Below are positions 26,451 through 34,872 of a DNA stretch of 64,000 nt, in pieces; position 1 is the first letter of the stretch, and the number at the start of each line of letters is the position of its first letter. The DNA is taken from contig NZ_LWLE01000001.1 of the NCBI RefSeq assembly GCF_001905125.1, forward strand, positions 984,101-1,048,100, written 5' to 3'. The DNA is from Streptomyces sp. TSRI0281 (lineage in GTDB: Bacteria > Actinomycetota > Actinomycetes > Streptomycetales > Streptomycetaceae). The notes beneath the pieces were generated by a model. That model had not been told where the DNA came from, ran no database searches, and worked only from the letters and a program-made list of their open reading frames with translations. Made by a program: the position numbers and the translations under genes.

Positions 26451-27276
26451 GCTGGAACCTGCGCACCGCCAGCGGCAGGAACACCACGGTTATCACCAGC
26501 GGCCAGACCAGAGCCATCAGCAGCGCGTGCTCCTCGACCCAGGTGCCGCCGCCGGCCACCGGGTTGCCGAACAGTTCGCGGGTCGCGGTGGCCGTCGAGG
26601 AGATCGGGTTCCACGCGGCGACGGTGCCGAGCCGGCCCGGCATCAGGGAGGGCGCGACCAGGGCGCTGGAGATCATCGTGACCGGGAAGGCGATGGCGTA
26701 CAGACCGCCCGCCGCCTCCGCGTTCGGGACCAGCAGCCCCAGCCAGACGCCCACCCAGATCAGGCTGAACCGCAGCAGCAGGAGCAGTCCGAAGGCGCCG
26801 ACCGCCTCCATCGGGCTGCCGCCCGCCCGCCAGCCGATCGCCAGGGCGGTGGCCGCCAGGATGGCCAGCTCGGCGGCGGCCACCACCAGGTCCGCCACCC
26901 CGCGCCCCGAGGCGACCGCCGACGGGGCCATCGGCATGGAGCGGAACCGGTCGATGACGCCCTTGCCCGTGTCGGTGACCACGGCCATCGCGGTGTTCAT
27001 GAAGCCCATCGTCATGGTCGTGACGAACATGCCGGGCATCAGGAACTCCCGGTAGTCGCCCCCGCCCGGCACCTTCATCGCGCTGCCGAAGACATAGCCG
27101 TACAGCAGCACGGACAGGATCGGGAATCCCAACTGCCAGACGATGGCTATGGGTTGGCGCTGATAGTGGGTGAGGCTGCGCCGGGTGACGTTCCAGCTGT
27201 CGGCGAGCGCCCAGTAGGCCCGGCCGTGCCGCGGACCCGCGGGGACCGGGCCCTCGTCCAGTTCGAGCACGGTCAT
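26437..27276 (-). CDS. ABC-2 type transporter permease (DrrB-like)
   Basis: 279 residues with six hydrophobic segments ([115 protein letters not shown]). [15 protein letters not shown] and [17 protein letters not shown] are typical DrrB-type loops. It forms the membrane part of a drug or lipid exporter with the ATPase encoded just upstream; the genes overlap by ATGA. The TetR-type repressor at 28429 is divergent. Confidence 0.93.
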   Translation of the reverse strand: MTVLELDEGPVPAGPRHGRAYWALADSWNVTRRSLTHYQRQPIAIVWQLGFPILSVLLYGYVFGSAMKVPGGGDYREFLMPGMFVTTMTMGFMNTAMAVVTDTGKGVIDRFRSMPMAPSAVASGRGVADLVVAAAELAILAATALAIGWRAGGSPMEAVGAFGLLLLLRFSLIWVGVWLGLLVPNAEAAGGLYAIAFPVTMISSALVAPSLMPGRLGTVAAWNPISSTATATRELFGNPVAGGGTWVEEHALLMALVWPLVITVVFLPLAVRRFQRLSR

Positions 27277-28334
27277 GCCGCCACCCCCGCCTTCCCGTTC
27301 GCGGCCTTCCCGTTCGCGGCCTTCGCGGCCTTCGTGTCCGGCGCCGTCCCCTCGTCCGCGCCGCGCCCCGTCAACCGCAGGAACACGTCGTCCAGGCTGG
27401 GCCTGCGCAGCCCGATGTCCTCGACCGCGATCCCCTCGTCCCGGAGCGTCCGCGCCACCTCCGTCAGCGCGGCCACCCGGTCGGAGACCTGCGCGTGCAC
27501 GCGGTGGACCGTGTCGTCGGTGACGACGAGACCGCCCCCGGCCACCCGGTCCACCGCCCTCACCACCGCCGGGAGATCGCCCGCTTCGGCGGCGACGACC
27601 TCGATCCGGTCCCCGCCGATCCGGTTCTTCAGCCCGTCCGGGCTGTCGTCGGCGATGGCGCGGCCCCGGTCGATCACGGTGATGTGCGAGGCGAGCCGGT
27701 CCGCCTCGTCCAGGTACTGCGTGCTGAGCAGGACCGTCGCGCCGCCCGCCACCATTGCCCGTACCGCGTCCCAGACCTCACCCCGGCCGCGCGGGTCGAG
27801 CCCGGTCGTGGGCTCGTCCAGGAAGAGCACGGCGGGCGCGAGGATCATGGACGCGGCGAGGTCGAGCCGCCGCCGCATACCGCCGCTGTACTCCATGACG
27901 CCCTTGTCCGCGGCCTCCACCAGGTCGAACTGTTCCAACAGCTCCCCGGCCCGCCTCCGGGCCCGGCCGGCGCCGAGGTGGAAGAGGCGGCCGAACATCT
28001 CCAGGTTCTGCCGGCCGGTGAGGACCTCGTCGACGGCGGCGTACTGGCCGGTGAGCCCGATCCTGCTCCGTACGAGCCGGGGTTCGCGCCGCACGTCGAG
28101 CCCCGCCACCTCCACCCGGCCGCCGTCGAAGCGCAGCAGGGTCGCCAGGACCCGCACGGCGGTGGTCTTGCCCGCACCGTTCGGCCCGAGCAGACCATGC
28201 ACGGTGCCGGGGCGGACGGCGAGGTCGAACCCGTCGAGCGCCCGTTTCTCCCCGCCCCCGCCCCTGCCCCGGCCCTTCTCCCGGTATCGCTTCACGACCC
28301 CTTCGGCCAGCACCGCGTATCCGGACGCAGACAT
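27273..28334 (-). CDS. ABC transporter ATP-binding protein (DrrA-like)
   Basis: 353 residues from ATG 28334, with GGAGGGGG upstream. Walker A is [16 protein letters not shown], the signature is [12 protein letters not shown], and Walker B is [30 protein letters not shown] has the STQ of drug exporters in place of the H-loop. A C-terminal DUF4162-like part ([20 protein letters not shown]: [17 protein letters not shown]) is followed by a lysine-rich repeat, [17 protein letters not shown]. It drives export with the DrrB-like permease. Expression is probably controlled by the divergent TetR gene through GTAC operators at 28362-28400. Confidence 0.95.
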   Translation of the reverse strand: MSASGYAVLAEGVVKRYREKGRGRGGGGEKRALDGFDLAVRPGTVHGLLGPNGAGKTTAVRVLATLLRFDGGRVEVAGLDVRREPRLVRSRIGLTGQYAAVDEVLTGRQNLEMFGRLFHLGAGRARRRAGELLEQFDLVEAADKGVMEYSGGMRRRLDLAASMILAPAVLFLDEPTTGLDPRGRGEVWDAVRAMVAGGATVLLSTQYLDEADRLASHITVIDRGRAIADDSPDGLKNRIGGDRIEVVAAEAGDLPAVVRAVDRVAGGGLVVTDDTVHRVHAQVSDRVAALTEVARTLRDEGIAVEDIGLRRPSLDDVFLRLTGRGADEGTAPDTKAAKAANGKAANGKAGVAA

Positions 28335-28361
28335 GGCAACCCCCTCCGCAACATCAGAACT

Positions 28362-28400
28362 GAGTACGCCGTACCCGAATGAGAGTACACCGTACCCAAT
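28362..28400. promoter_or_regulatory. paired GTAC-N3-GTAC operators between ABC exporter and TetR gene
   Basis: GAGTACGCCGTACCCGAAT (28362-28380) and GAGTACACCGTACCCAAT (28383-28400) are direct repeats 21 bp apart. Each holds a small palindrome GTAC-N3-GTAC (28364-28374 and 28385-28395). They lie between the divergent start codons, and the second overlaps the expected -35 zone of the TetR gene's TACTCT promoter. TetR dimers bind such sites; exporter regulators of this class often recognise GTAC-type boxes. Confidence 0.75.
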
Positions 28401-28428
28401 TCCTGTCCGGAGCATTACTCTGGTGCCC

Positions 28429-29211
28429 ATGACGAGAAACGGTTCGGCAGCGGAAGCGGACGGCACAGCCACCGGCAGCGGCGATATCGCACGCAGCCTG
28501 GAGCTCCTGTGGAAGACCGGCGACCGCCCGAGCCGCGGCCCCAAACCGGGCCTCACCCTGGACCGGATCGTCACCACCGCCGTCGCCGTCGCCGACGCGG
28601 AGGGACTGGGCGCCGTCTCGATGCGCCGGCTCTCCACGGAACTGGGCGCGGGCACGATGACGCTCTACCGGTACGTCCCCGGCAAGGCCGAACTCCTGGA
28701 CCTGATGCTCGACCGGGTTCTCGGCGAACCGCTCACCGCGGGCACCGCCGACGTCCCCGACGACTGGCGCACCGCCATCGACTCGATGGCCCGCACCTAC
28801 CTGGACAACCTGCGGACCCACCCCTGGCTGCTCAAGATCAACCAGGCCCGCACGGTGCTCGGCCCCAGCGCCCTGCGCGGCCTCGAACTTGCTCTCACCG
28901 GCCTGCGGGGCATGGGCCTCAAGGACCCCGAGCTGATCGCCGTGATCATCACCGTCAACAGCTTCGTCGAGGGCCTCGCCCGCACCCAGAGCCATGCCGT
29001 GGAGGCCGTGCGGCAGACCGGACTGAGCGACGCCGACTTCTGGGAGGACCAGCGCCCCTACCTGGAGCGGGCCATGCTCAGCGGCGAGTACCCGATGATG
29101 GCGGGCATGGCGGAGGACACCTTCAGCGCCGACTTCGACCACTTCGAGTTCGGGCTCCGGCGGCTGATCGACGGGTTCGAAGTGCTGGTCGGGGAGCGCG
29201 CGGGAGGATGA
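28429..29211 (+). CDS. TetR-family repressor of the adjacent exporter
   Basis: 260 residues. The TetR HTH: LDRIVTTAVAVADAEGLGAV, SMRRLSTELGAGTMTLYRYV, then PGKAELLDLMLDRVLGE. The C-terminal domain (TetR_C_1 like) has WLLKINQARTVLGPSALRGL and DFEFGLRRLIDGFEVL-like FDHFEFGLRRLIDGFEVL. A 50-residue N-terminal arm precedes the HTH, as usual in this subfamily. The gene is divergent from drrAB-like genes and surely regulates them. TACTCT (28416-28421) 7 nt before ATG and the absence of a ribosome binding site suggest a leaderless mRNA. Confidence 0.95.
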   Translation: MTRNGSAAEADGTATGSGDIARSLELLWKTGDRPSRGPKPGLTLDRIVTTAVAVADAEGLGAVSMRRLSTELGAGTMTLYRYVPGKAELLDLMLDRVLGEPLTAGTADVPDDWRTAIDSMARTYLDNLRTHPWLLKINQARTVLGPSALRGLELALTGLRGMGLKDPELIAVIITVNSFVEGLARTQSHAVEAVRQTGLSDADFWEDQRPYLERAMLSGEYPMMAGMAEDTFSADFDHFEFGLRRLIDGFEVLVGERAGG

Positions 29212-29227
29212 CGGCGGGCCCGGTCGG

Positions 29228-29420
29228 TCCATGTGCCGATGGGGCCCGACCCGTGTGCCGATCGGGCCGGTCCGTGTGCCGATGGGGCCCGGTCCGTGTG
29301 CCGATGGGGATACGGAACCACCCGGAGGCGGGGATCGGCCCGTGCACGGTGCGGGGCGGTGCGGGGCGGTGCGGGCCCACCGGGCCGCAGATCACGGCCC
29401 CACGGGATCACGGCCCCACG
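29228..29420. repeat. cluster of short tandem repeats in gene-free DNA
   Basis: This 300-bp gene-free stretch holds three repeat types: four imperfect copies of a 21-22-bp unit (TCCGTGTGCCGATGGGGCCC, from 29228), a 10-bp unit GGTGCGGGGC repeated from about 29349, and a 16-bp unit around GATCACGGCCCCACGG given twice (about 29391-29422). I see no coding frame with sense on either strand. Slipped-strand copy-number change is likely; a regulatory role is not shown. Confidence 0.75.
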
Positions 29421-29507
29421 CGCCGCCGCTCCGGCCCTCCCGCCTCAGCCCCGGCTCACCCCCGCCCGTGCCGCCCGGCGCCCCTGCCTCACCGCCGCAC
29501 CATCGCC

Positions 29508-30515
29508 TCAGCCCCGCCCGCCGCGCCGCCTGCGCAGGGCGAACCAGGCCACGGCCACCCCGGCGAGGACGACCGCGCCCAGGGTCATGCTCCCCTTCTC
29601 CCCGTCGCCGTCCGCGCCGTCCCCGCCGGACCCGCTCCCGGCACTCCCGGAGCCCCGTCCCGCGTCCTTGCCACCGTCCCCGCTCCCGCCCCCGCCCTTC
29701 ACGTCGACCCGCTCGACATCGCTCCCCTCGCCCTCCGAGCCGAACATCAGCGCCGAGCCGTCCGCCGTGTACGTCACGGACTCGGCCTGCCGCTGGAACG
29801 GGGCGCTCACCGCGTGGTCCTCGCCCAGCCTGCCGCCCTCGAAGGCGTACGCGCGGGCGCTGAAATAGGACCGCAGCAGCAGTTCGCGCCCGTCCGGCGA
29901 GAACGCCCCGTCCGTCACCCACGGCACCTCCCCCACCCGCCGGAACACATTGGTCCCACCGGTGGTGAGCTTCGCGGGCCCCTCGTACAGCCCGCCGCCG
30001 TCCTCGTTCTTCGAGGCGATGTACACCCGGCCGGTCTTCGGGTGAACCATCAGCGCCTCGGCGTTGCGCGCCCCGTCCGCGTACTTCACGTCGAACTGGG
30101 TCGCCGTCACCGTGGCGTCCCGCAGCTGCTTCGGCTCGGGGAAGCGGTAGATCCAGACGTGGTCCCACGTCCCGTCCAGGTTGTCGCCGATGTCACCGAC
30201 GTACACATTGCCGTCGGGCCCGATCGAGATGGCCTCGACATCGCGGGGCTCGCCGACCCCGCGCATGGTGATCGTCGCGACGGTCTTCCCGGTGCGGGAG
30301 TCGACGGCGTAGATGTACGGGCCGTCGTCGCTGTCGTTGTGCGTCCAGTAGACGCCCGGATGGGTCGGGCTGGCGGCGAGGCCGCTGGACTCGGTGATCC
30401 GGGGGTCCTCGATCGTGAAGGTCCGGTCGGCCCCGCCGTCGTCGGCCACGGCCGTGGCCGCCCCCGTCAGCACGAGCAGGAGGGCGGCACCGGAGGCTGT
30501 CAGATACGAACGCAT
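29508..30515 (-). CDS. membrane-anchored beta-propeller protein
   Basis: 335 residues from ATG 30515. Signal peptide MRSYLTASGAALLLVLTGAA. Then beta-propeller blades in which a strand carries PDGxxY-type motifs: GVYWTHNDSDDGPYIYAVD, IGPDGNVYVGDIGDN, MVHPKTGRVYIASKNE, SPDGRELLLRSYFSARAYAF, TYTADGSALMFGSEGEGSD. A Gly/Ser/Asp-rich linker of about 40 residues leads to a final membrane helix MTLGAVVLAGVAVAWFAL and RRRRGG. It is thus exposed outside the cell and anchored at its C-terminus. Possibly an esterase-like or binding protein; no catalytic residue is visible. Confidence 0.85.
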   Translation of the reverse strand: MRSYLTASGAALLLVLTGAATAVADDGGADRTFTIEDPRITESSGLAASPTHPGVYWTHNDSDDGPYIYAVDSRTGKTVATITMRGVGEPRDVEAISIGPDGNVYVGDIGDNLDGTWDHVWIYRFPEPKQLRDATVTATQFDVKYADGARNAEALMVHPKTGRVYIASKNEDGGGLYEGPAKLTTGGTNVFRRVGEVPWVTDGAFSPDGRELLLRSYFSARAYAFEGGRLGEDHAVSAPFQRQAESVTYTADGSALMFGSEGEGSDVERVDVKGGGGSGDGGKDAGRGSGSAGSGSGGDGADGDGEKGSMTLGAVVLAGVAVAWFALRRRRGGRG

Positions 30516-30573
30516 GACCCCAGTGTCCATCGTCACGTCGCAGGCCGAAGGGGTGATCGGCCATGATGTCGCC

Positions 30574-31260
30574 ATGCGTTTCCTCTTCGTCGGCGACTCC
30601 ATGACCGTGGGCAGCGCCGGGGGTTTCACCTGGCGCTTCCGGATGTGGCAGCACCTCGAAGCGACGCTCCCCGGCCGGTACACGATCGTCGGCCCGCGCA
30701 CCGCGCTGTACGACACCGAGGCGCGGGCCCCGCTCTCCCACGCGTACGGCGCCCCGTCCTTCCCCGCCGACGCCCGCCGCCACCTCGCCGGCTGGGGCGA
30801 GGGCTGGCTGCACATGGCCCCGGTGATCGCGGACGCGGTGAGCGAGGCCCGCGCCGACGTCCTGCTCGTCTCGCTCGGGCTGATCGACCTCGGGTTCTAC
30901 ACCGACAGCGCGCAGACCGCCGGGAACGCCCGCGCGTTCATCGCGGCGGCCCGCACCGCCAACCCGCACATCAGGATCGTGCTCCTGCCCGTCATACCGA
31001 ACATCAGGGCCGAGTCGGACGCCCCCTTCGCCGCCGAGTGCGAGCGCTTCAACGAACTCCTCGCCAAGGCCGTCGCCGACCTCGACGGACCGGCGTCCCC
31101 GCTGCTGCTGGCCTCACGCCCGGCCTCGTACGACATCCACACCGACACCTACGACGGCACGCACCCCGGCCCCAGCGGCGAGCACAAGCTCGCGGCCGCC
31201 TTCGCCGACGCGATGCACCAGGCGTGGGGGCTGGGCGGCCCGTACACCGCCCACGGCTGA
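30574..31260 (+). CDS. SGNH/GDSL-type hydrolase
   Basis: 228 residues from ATG 30574. Block I MRFLFVGDSMTVGSAGG carries the nucleophile Ser (GDSMT), block III-like VSLGLIDLG takes the place of the usual GxND, and the terminal DGTHPGPSGEHKLAAAF supplies the Asp-x-x-His pair. These are the elements of an SGNH esterase, with a weakened block III (Asp in place of Asn). No signal peptide: it begins directly with the first strand, so it is probably cytosolic. It is divergent from the beta-propeller gene; the two start codons are 58 bp apart. Substrate unknown. Confidence 0.88.
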   Translation: MRFLFVGDSMTVGSAGGFTWRFRMWQHLEATLPGRYTIVGPRTALYDTEARAPLSHAYGAPSFPADARRHLAGWGEGWLHMAPVIADAVSEARADVLLVSLGLIDLGFYTDSAQTAGNARAFIAAARTANPHIRIVLLPVIPNIRAESDAPFAAECERFNELLAKAVADLDGPASPLLLASRPASYDIHTDTYDGTHPGPSGEHKLAAAFADAMHQAWGLGGPYTAHG

Positions 31261-31340
31261 AACCGCTGCGCCCGCCGGACCGGCCACCGTACGGTGGTGC
31301 CTGATCGGTGAAGTGACGAGCTGTTACGGGGGTGGGGTCC

Positions 31341-31805
31341 ATGGACCCGATTTCGCTGGGTGTGCTGGCGGCGCTGGCAGGCGGCGCGGGCGGGGAGATC
31401 GGCCGTCAGGCGTGGTCCGGGCTGACGGGCCTGGTGCGCCGCCGCCGGGACCCCGCGCCGGGGACGCCCGACGGTGCGGCCCCGGAACCCGACACCGCCG
31501 AGACCGCGCTGACCGCGCTGGAGGGGCAGCCCGGGGACCACGAGTGCGCCGGGGAGCTCGAACGGGCGCTGCGTACGCGGGTCGAGGCGGACCAGGCGTT
31601 CGCCCGCGCGGTACGGGTGTGGGAGGCGATGTTCCAGGCTTCGCTGACCGCGGACCCGGACGCGGCGGCGGACCTGGAGGCGGCCGTCCGGGCGATCGAC
31701 CCGGAGGCCGCGGTGCCGGGGTCGGTGCACAACGACTTCCGCGACAGCACGTTCAGCGGCCCGGTGCAGGGCAGCGGCACCCAGAACAACACGTTCAACG
31801 GATAG
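31341..31805 (+). CDS. small protein with hydrophobic N-terminal helix and RHIM/BASS-like C-terminal motif
   Basis: 154 residues from ATG 31341. The N-terminus MDPISLGVLAALAGGAGGEI is a Gly/Ala-rich hydrophobic helix capped by basic residues (LVRRRRD). The middle is helical and acidic (ELERALRTRVEADQAFARAV, then WEAMFQASLTADPDAAADLE). The last residues read NDFRDSTFSGPVQGSGTQNN and TFNG, a pseudo-palindromic N-x-F-S-G-x-V-x-G-x-x-x-Q pattern like amyloid signalling motifs (RHIM, fungal PP, bacterial BASS3). This layout matches Bell-domain cell-death effectors. No NLR-type gene is adjacent. The amyloid assignment is inference. Confidence 0.7.
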   Translation: MDPISLGVLAALAGGAGGEIGRQAWSGLTGLVRRRRDPAPGTPDGAAPEPDTAETALTALEGQPGDHECAGELERALRTRVEADQAFARAVRVWEAMFQASLTADPDAAADLEAAVRAIDPEAAVPGSVHNDFRDSTFSGPVQGSGTQNNTFNG

Positions 31806-31832
31806 GTTCCGCTGGTTCCGCTCTCGGCCCCG

Positions 31833-33479
31833 TCACGGGGTGAGGGCGTCCGCGGACACCAGCGTGCCGTCCCGGAAGCAGACCCGGTAGGCGTCGCCCG
31901 ACCGGTCGTCGAACCGGTCGGCCGTCATCGCGTAGTAGGCGCACGTCGTGCCGGGTTCGCCCGGCTCGGCGGCGACCGGCCGGTGGTCGGTACGGCGTTC
32001 GGGCAGCAGGGACTCGGCCTCGGAGCGCTCCATGCCCACCCGCAGCCGGGCGAAGTCGCCCGGTTCCAGGACGGAGCGGGACGCCGACCACATCTCCCAC
32101 CCCATGAGCACCGTGCTCAGCAGCGCCCCCGCCACCAGGGGCACCATGACGGCGGCGGCGAGGGTCCGGCGTATCCGGCGGCCGGCGTGGCGGTGCTCCT
32201 GCGGCAGCGCGACGGATGTGCGGGAAGTGAGGGGCGCGGCGGGCGCGGCGGATGCGGCGCGTGCCGAGGTGTCGGGGGCGTGCGGCATCCGCGCGACCAC
32301 CGCGAAGCCTCCGTCGCGGGGACCGTGCTCGAACGTGCCCCCGGCCAGCCGCACCCGCTCATGAAGCCCGATGAGCCCGCGCCCGCCATGTCCGCCGTGC
32401 CGCCCGTGCCGCCCGTGCCGTCCGTGCCGTCCTTGCTCTCCACGCTCTCCCCGGCGGGGCGGCGCGGCCGAGGAGCCGTCCGACGGTGGCCCGTTCTCGA
32501 CCACCACCTCGGTCCCGGTGTCCGCGTACGTGACGCGGACGTGCGCCGTGGCGTGCGGGGCGTGCTTGGCGACGTTGGTGAGCGCCTCCTGCACGACGCG
32601 GTGGGCGGCCCGCGCGACAACCGGAGGGACGGCGCCCGCAGGGCCCTCGATCCGCAGGTCGACCGCGAGCCCGGACGCGGAGGCCTCGCCGGTCAGCCGC
32701 TCGATGCCGGACGCGGAACTCCCCTCACCGGCACCCGGTTCAGCACCGGCACCGGCTTCCGTACCGGCACCCGCTTCAGCACCGGCACCGGCACCGGCTT
32801 CCGCTCCGGCACCGGCTTCCGGATCGCCGTCCGTCCGCGCCGCCGGGCGCATCGGTGCCTCGTCCGTCTCCTCCCGCAGGACGCTGATGACCTCCCCCAG
32901 CCGCTCCACCGCGGCCGCCGCCCTGACCCTGAGGTCCCCGGCCGCCCGCCGGTGCCGGTCGTCCAGGTCGGGGGCGAGGCTCAGGGCGCCCGCCGACAGG
33001 GCGATCAGGCTGAGGTCATGGCCGAGGACGTCGTGCATGTCCTGGGCGATCCGGGCCCGTTCGCGCAACCGGGCCTGCTCGGCGACCAGCCGCTGTTCGC
33101 GCTCCAACCGCTCGGCCCGCTCCCACCCGGCCCGGACGAGCTCCCGGTACTGGCGCCAGAACCGCCCGGCGAACCACGGCAGCATCACCACGACGACCAC
33201 CACGCCCACGAACCGGCTCCCCAGCGGCAGCCAGGACGGCACCAGGGCCACCGCCACCACCCCGGCGGCGACGACCGCGACCAGGGCGAGCACCGTGGAG
33301 CGGGCCCGCCCGGACCGTCGCCCGTCGAGGAACGCGGCGAGGGCGGCGGGCACGGTCCACCAGGAGCCGACCATGCTCAGGCCGACACAGACGGCCGCAC
33401 CGGTGGCCGGGGCGGCTGCCGCGAACGGACCGGCCCACCCGGCCCACCCCGCCGCACCGCCACGCTTCGTACTGTCCAT
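31833..33479 (-). CDS. NarL/LiaS-type histidine kinase with extra C-terminal membrane/sensor part, orphan
   Basis: 548 residues. Four N-terminal membrane helices (to about 115) lead to HisKA_3 with RARIAQDMHDVLGHDLSLIA, where His of QDMHD is the phosphorylation site. The HATPase_c core has RVVQEALTNVAKHAPHA and GRGLIGLHERVRLAGG. Two low-complexity inserts interrupt it: Ala-Gly-Ala-Glu repeats before the ATPase and an Arg-His-Gly repeat inside it. After the ATPase comes a further membrane helix (LAAAVMVPLVAGALLSTVLM) and an extracytosolic domain with two Cys (TCAYYAMTADRFDD, YRVCFRDG). No response regulator is next to it. The usual sensor position is thus swapped to the C-terminus. Confidence 0.88.
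   Translation of the reverse strand: MDSTKRGGAAGWAGWAGPFAAAAPATGAAVCVGLSMVGSWWTVPAALAAFLDGRRSGRARSTVLALVAVVAAGVVAVALVPSWLPLGSRFVGVVVVVVMLPWFAGRFWRQYRELVRAGWERAERLEREQRLVAEQARLRERARIAQDMHDVLGHDLSLIALSAGALSLAPDLDDRHRRAAGDLRVRAAAAVERLGEVISVLREETDEAPMRPAARTDGDPEAGAGAEAGAGAGAEAGAGTEAGAGAEPGAGEGSSASGIERLTGEASASGLAVDLRIEGPAGAVPPVVARAAHRVVQEALTNVAKHAPHATAHVRVTYADTGTEVVVENGPPSDGSSAAPPRRGERGEQGRHGRHGRHGRHGGHGGRGLIGLHERVRLAGGTFEHGPRDGGFAVVARMPHAPDTSARAASAAPAAPLTSRTSVALPQEHRHAGRRIRRTLAAAVMVPLVAGALLSTVLMGWEMWSASRSVLEPGDFARLRVGMERSEAESLLPERRTDHRPVAAEPGEPGTTCAYYAMTADRFDDRSGDAYRVCFRDGTLVSADALTP
32395..32430. repeat. four tandem 9-bp repeats inside the histidine kinase gene
   Basis: CCGTGCCGC/T occurs four times from 32395. 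On the minus strand it encodes the Arg-His-Gly run in a loop of the ATPase domain. In-frame copy-number variation would keep the reading frame. Confidence 0.8.
32745..32824. repeat. short tandem repeats encoding Ala-Gly-Ala-Glu run
   Basis: Imperfect CCGGCACCGGCTTC units repeat through about 80 bp of the histidine kinase gene, encoding an Ala/Gly/Glu linker between the dimerisation helices and the ATPase. Multiples of 6 bp keep the frame. Confidence 0.7.
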
Positions 33480-33536
33480 GACGAGGACGGTACTGAGCCG
33501 GTGTCCCGCCCCCGCCCGCCCGGGGGCACTTCCGGG

Positions 33537-34175
33537 TCACTCCCCCTGCTGCGACCCCAGCATCGTCAGCGCGAGCTGGGTCAGCTCACCGGACACCTCG
33601 CCCGGCCGCGCCCGCCGGGGCCGCCTGCTGTGGTGCGCCATGAGCTCATGGACCGTACCGACCATCACCATCACGTCGACCCGGTGATCCCGGTCCTCCG
33701 CCTCGCCCCGGTCCACCGCCCGCTCGGCCTCCCCCGTCAGGAACTCCGTCCACAGGGCCCGCCACAGCTTGCAGTGCTCATCCACGGTGGCGCTCACACC
33801 CAGCACCTCGACGAAGGTCACCCGTGCCTCACGCGGATCGCGGGTGACGGCCTCCACGTAGGCGTCGAAGAGGCGCTGGACCCGTTCCGCCGTCCCGCAC
33901 TTGCTTATGTCGTCCGCGTGCAGGGCTCTCTCCGCCGCCCGCAGGCCACTCGTCGTCACCCGGTTGTGCAGGGCGATGAGCAGCCCTTCCCGGGAGCCGA
34001 ACTCCTGGCGCAGCACGTCGGCCGGTACCCCGGCAGCCTCGCAGAGCGCCATCTCGGTGGTCTCCGCGTAGCCGCCGGCGCCGAACAGTTCCCGCGCCGC
34101 GTCGAGGAGTCGCTCGCGCGCCTGGTTACGGAGCATGTCACCGGGCCCGGTGCGCTGAGCCGGCCAGTTGTCCAT
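33537..34175 (-). CDS. TetR-family regulator
   Basis: 212 residues from ATG 34175 with GAAGGAGG before it. HTH: RERLLDAARELFGAGGYAET, TEMALCEAAGVPADVLRQEF, GSREGLLIALHNRVTT. The ligand domain holds LFDAYVEAVTRDPREARVTF and an acidic/His-rich end. It lies 57 nt upstream of the orphan histidine kinase on the same strand, so the two may form one transcript. The target is unknown. GTG 34178 immediately before is a possible alternative start. Confidence 0.92.
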   Translation of the reverse strand: MDNWPAQRTGPGDMLRNQARERLLDAARELFGAGGYAETTEMALCEAAGVPADVLRQEFGSREGLLIALHNRVTTSGLRAAERALHADDISKCGTAERVQRLFDAYVEAVTRDPREARVTFVEVLGVSATVDEHCKLWRALWTEFLTGEAERAVDRGEAEDRDHRVDVMVMVGTVHELMAHHSRRPRRARPGEVSGELTQLALTMLGSQQGE

Positions 34176-34312
34176 CACCGGTCCTCCTTCAGCGGAAGAG
34201 GTGCGGGAGAGGGCCTCAGGCACCTCTGCACAGACCGCCCGCACCATTGTGCTCGCCCCCGCACCCCGGTTCCGACTGCGCCACACCTCCATCGGTAGCG
34301 CGGCGCCCGCCT

Positions 34313-34781
34313 TCACACCCCTGTCGCGCCGTCGATGCGCTCCCTCAGCAGATCGGCGTGCCCGTGGTGGCGGGCGTACTCCTCGATCAGGTGCACGATC
34401 CACCCGACGCGGCGAGACCGGGCCCCGCCGGGCATTGTGGCCCTCGACATCGGGACCGGGGGCATCGGCGACCTACCGCTCGGCGCACGCCACTTCCGCC
34501 CGCCATGCCCTCCAAGCACCGGATATGACAGCGGTATGGGCGCACGCGCCGCCGAGATCCCCGTCCGGATCGGCTTCCGGGGAGAGGAACGGCGGCGCGT
34601 CCTGTCCGGCCATGTCCTGCCGGAACCAATGGCGTTCCGTGTCGGCGGGACGGCGGACGAGGCGGGGCAGCGCGAGCGGGAACGGCTCCACGGACCACTG
34701 CGCCGGCTCGTCACCCGGCCGCGCACACTTCATCTCAAGGGTGGTGCGCTGGGCGGACAGGAAGTTGACGAGCAGGGCGCG
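34313..34781 (-). pseudogene. decayed DinB-family (DUF664) gene
   Basis: Fragments of a DUF664 protein are spread over two frames. The upstream frame reads [20 protein letters not shown], then [20 protein letters not shown] and [15 protein letters not shown], ending in [14 protein letters not shown] different frame carries the C-terminal helix [19 protein letters not shown] with RERIDGATG and stop at 34313. The middle, between about 34480 and 34410, has lost similarity. There is no start with a ribosome binding site. The metal-site tail [10 protein letters not shown] is intact, so decay is recent or partial. This is the third DinB-type locus in the window. Confidence 0.75.
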
Positions 34782-34872
34782 TCGGGGACCGGAACCCTGG
34801 CCGGACCGCCGCCCACACCCGCGAGGGACGACCGGCGCCCCCGGGCCGGACGCCGCCGCGGGTCCGGCACCC

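Noticed and set aside
26389..28428. Upstream extension of the TetR gene over the ABC transporter genes
   Set aside because: The minus strand carries Walker A, signature and Walker B motifs; the TetR start at 28429 follows a TACTCT box.
29219..29507. Possible CRISPR-like array in the repeat region
   Set aside because: Units are tandem without unique spacers and vary in period (about 22, 10 and 16 bp), and no cas gene is near.
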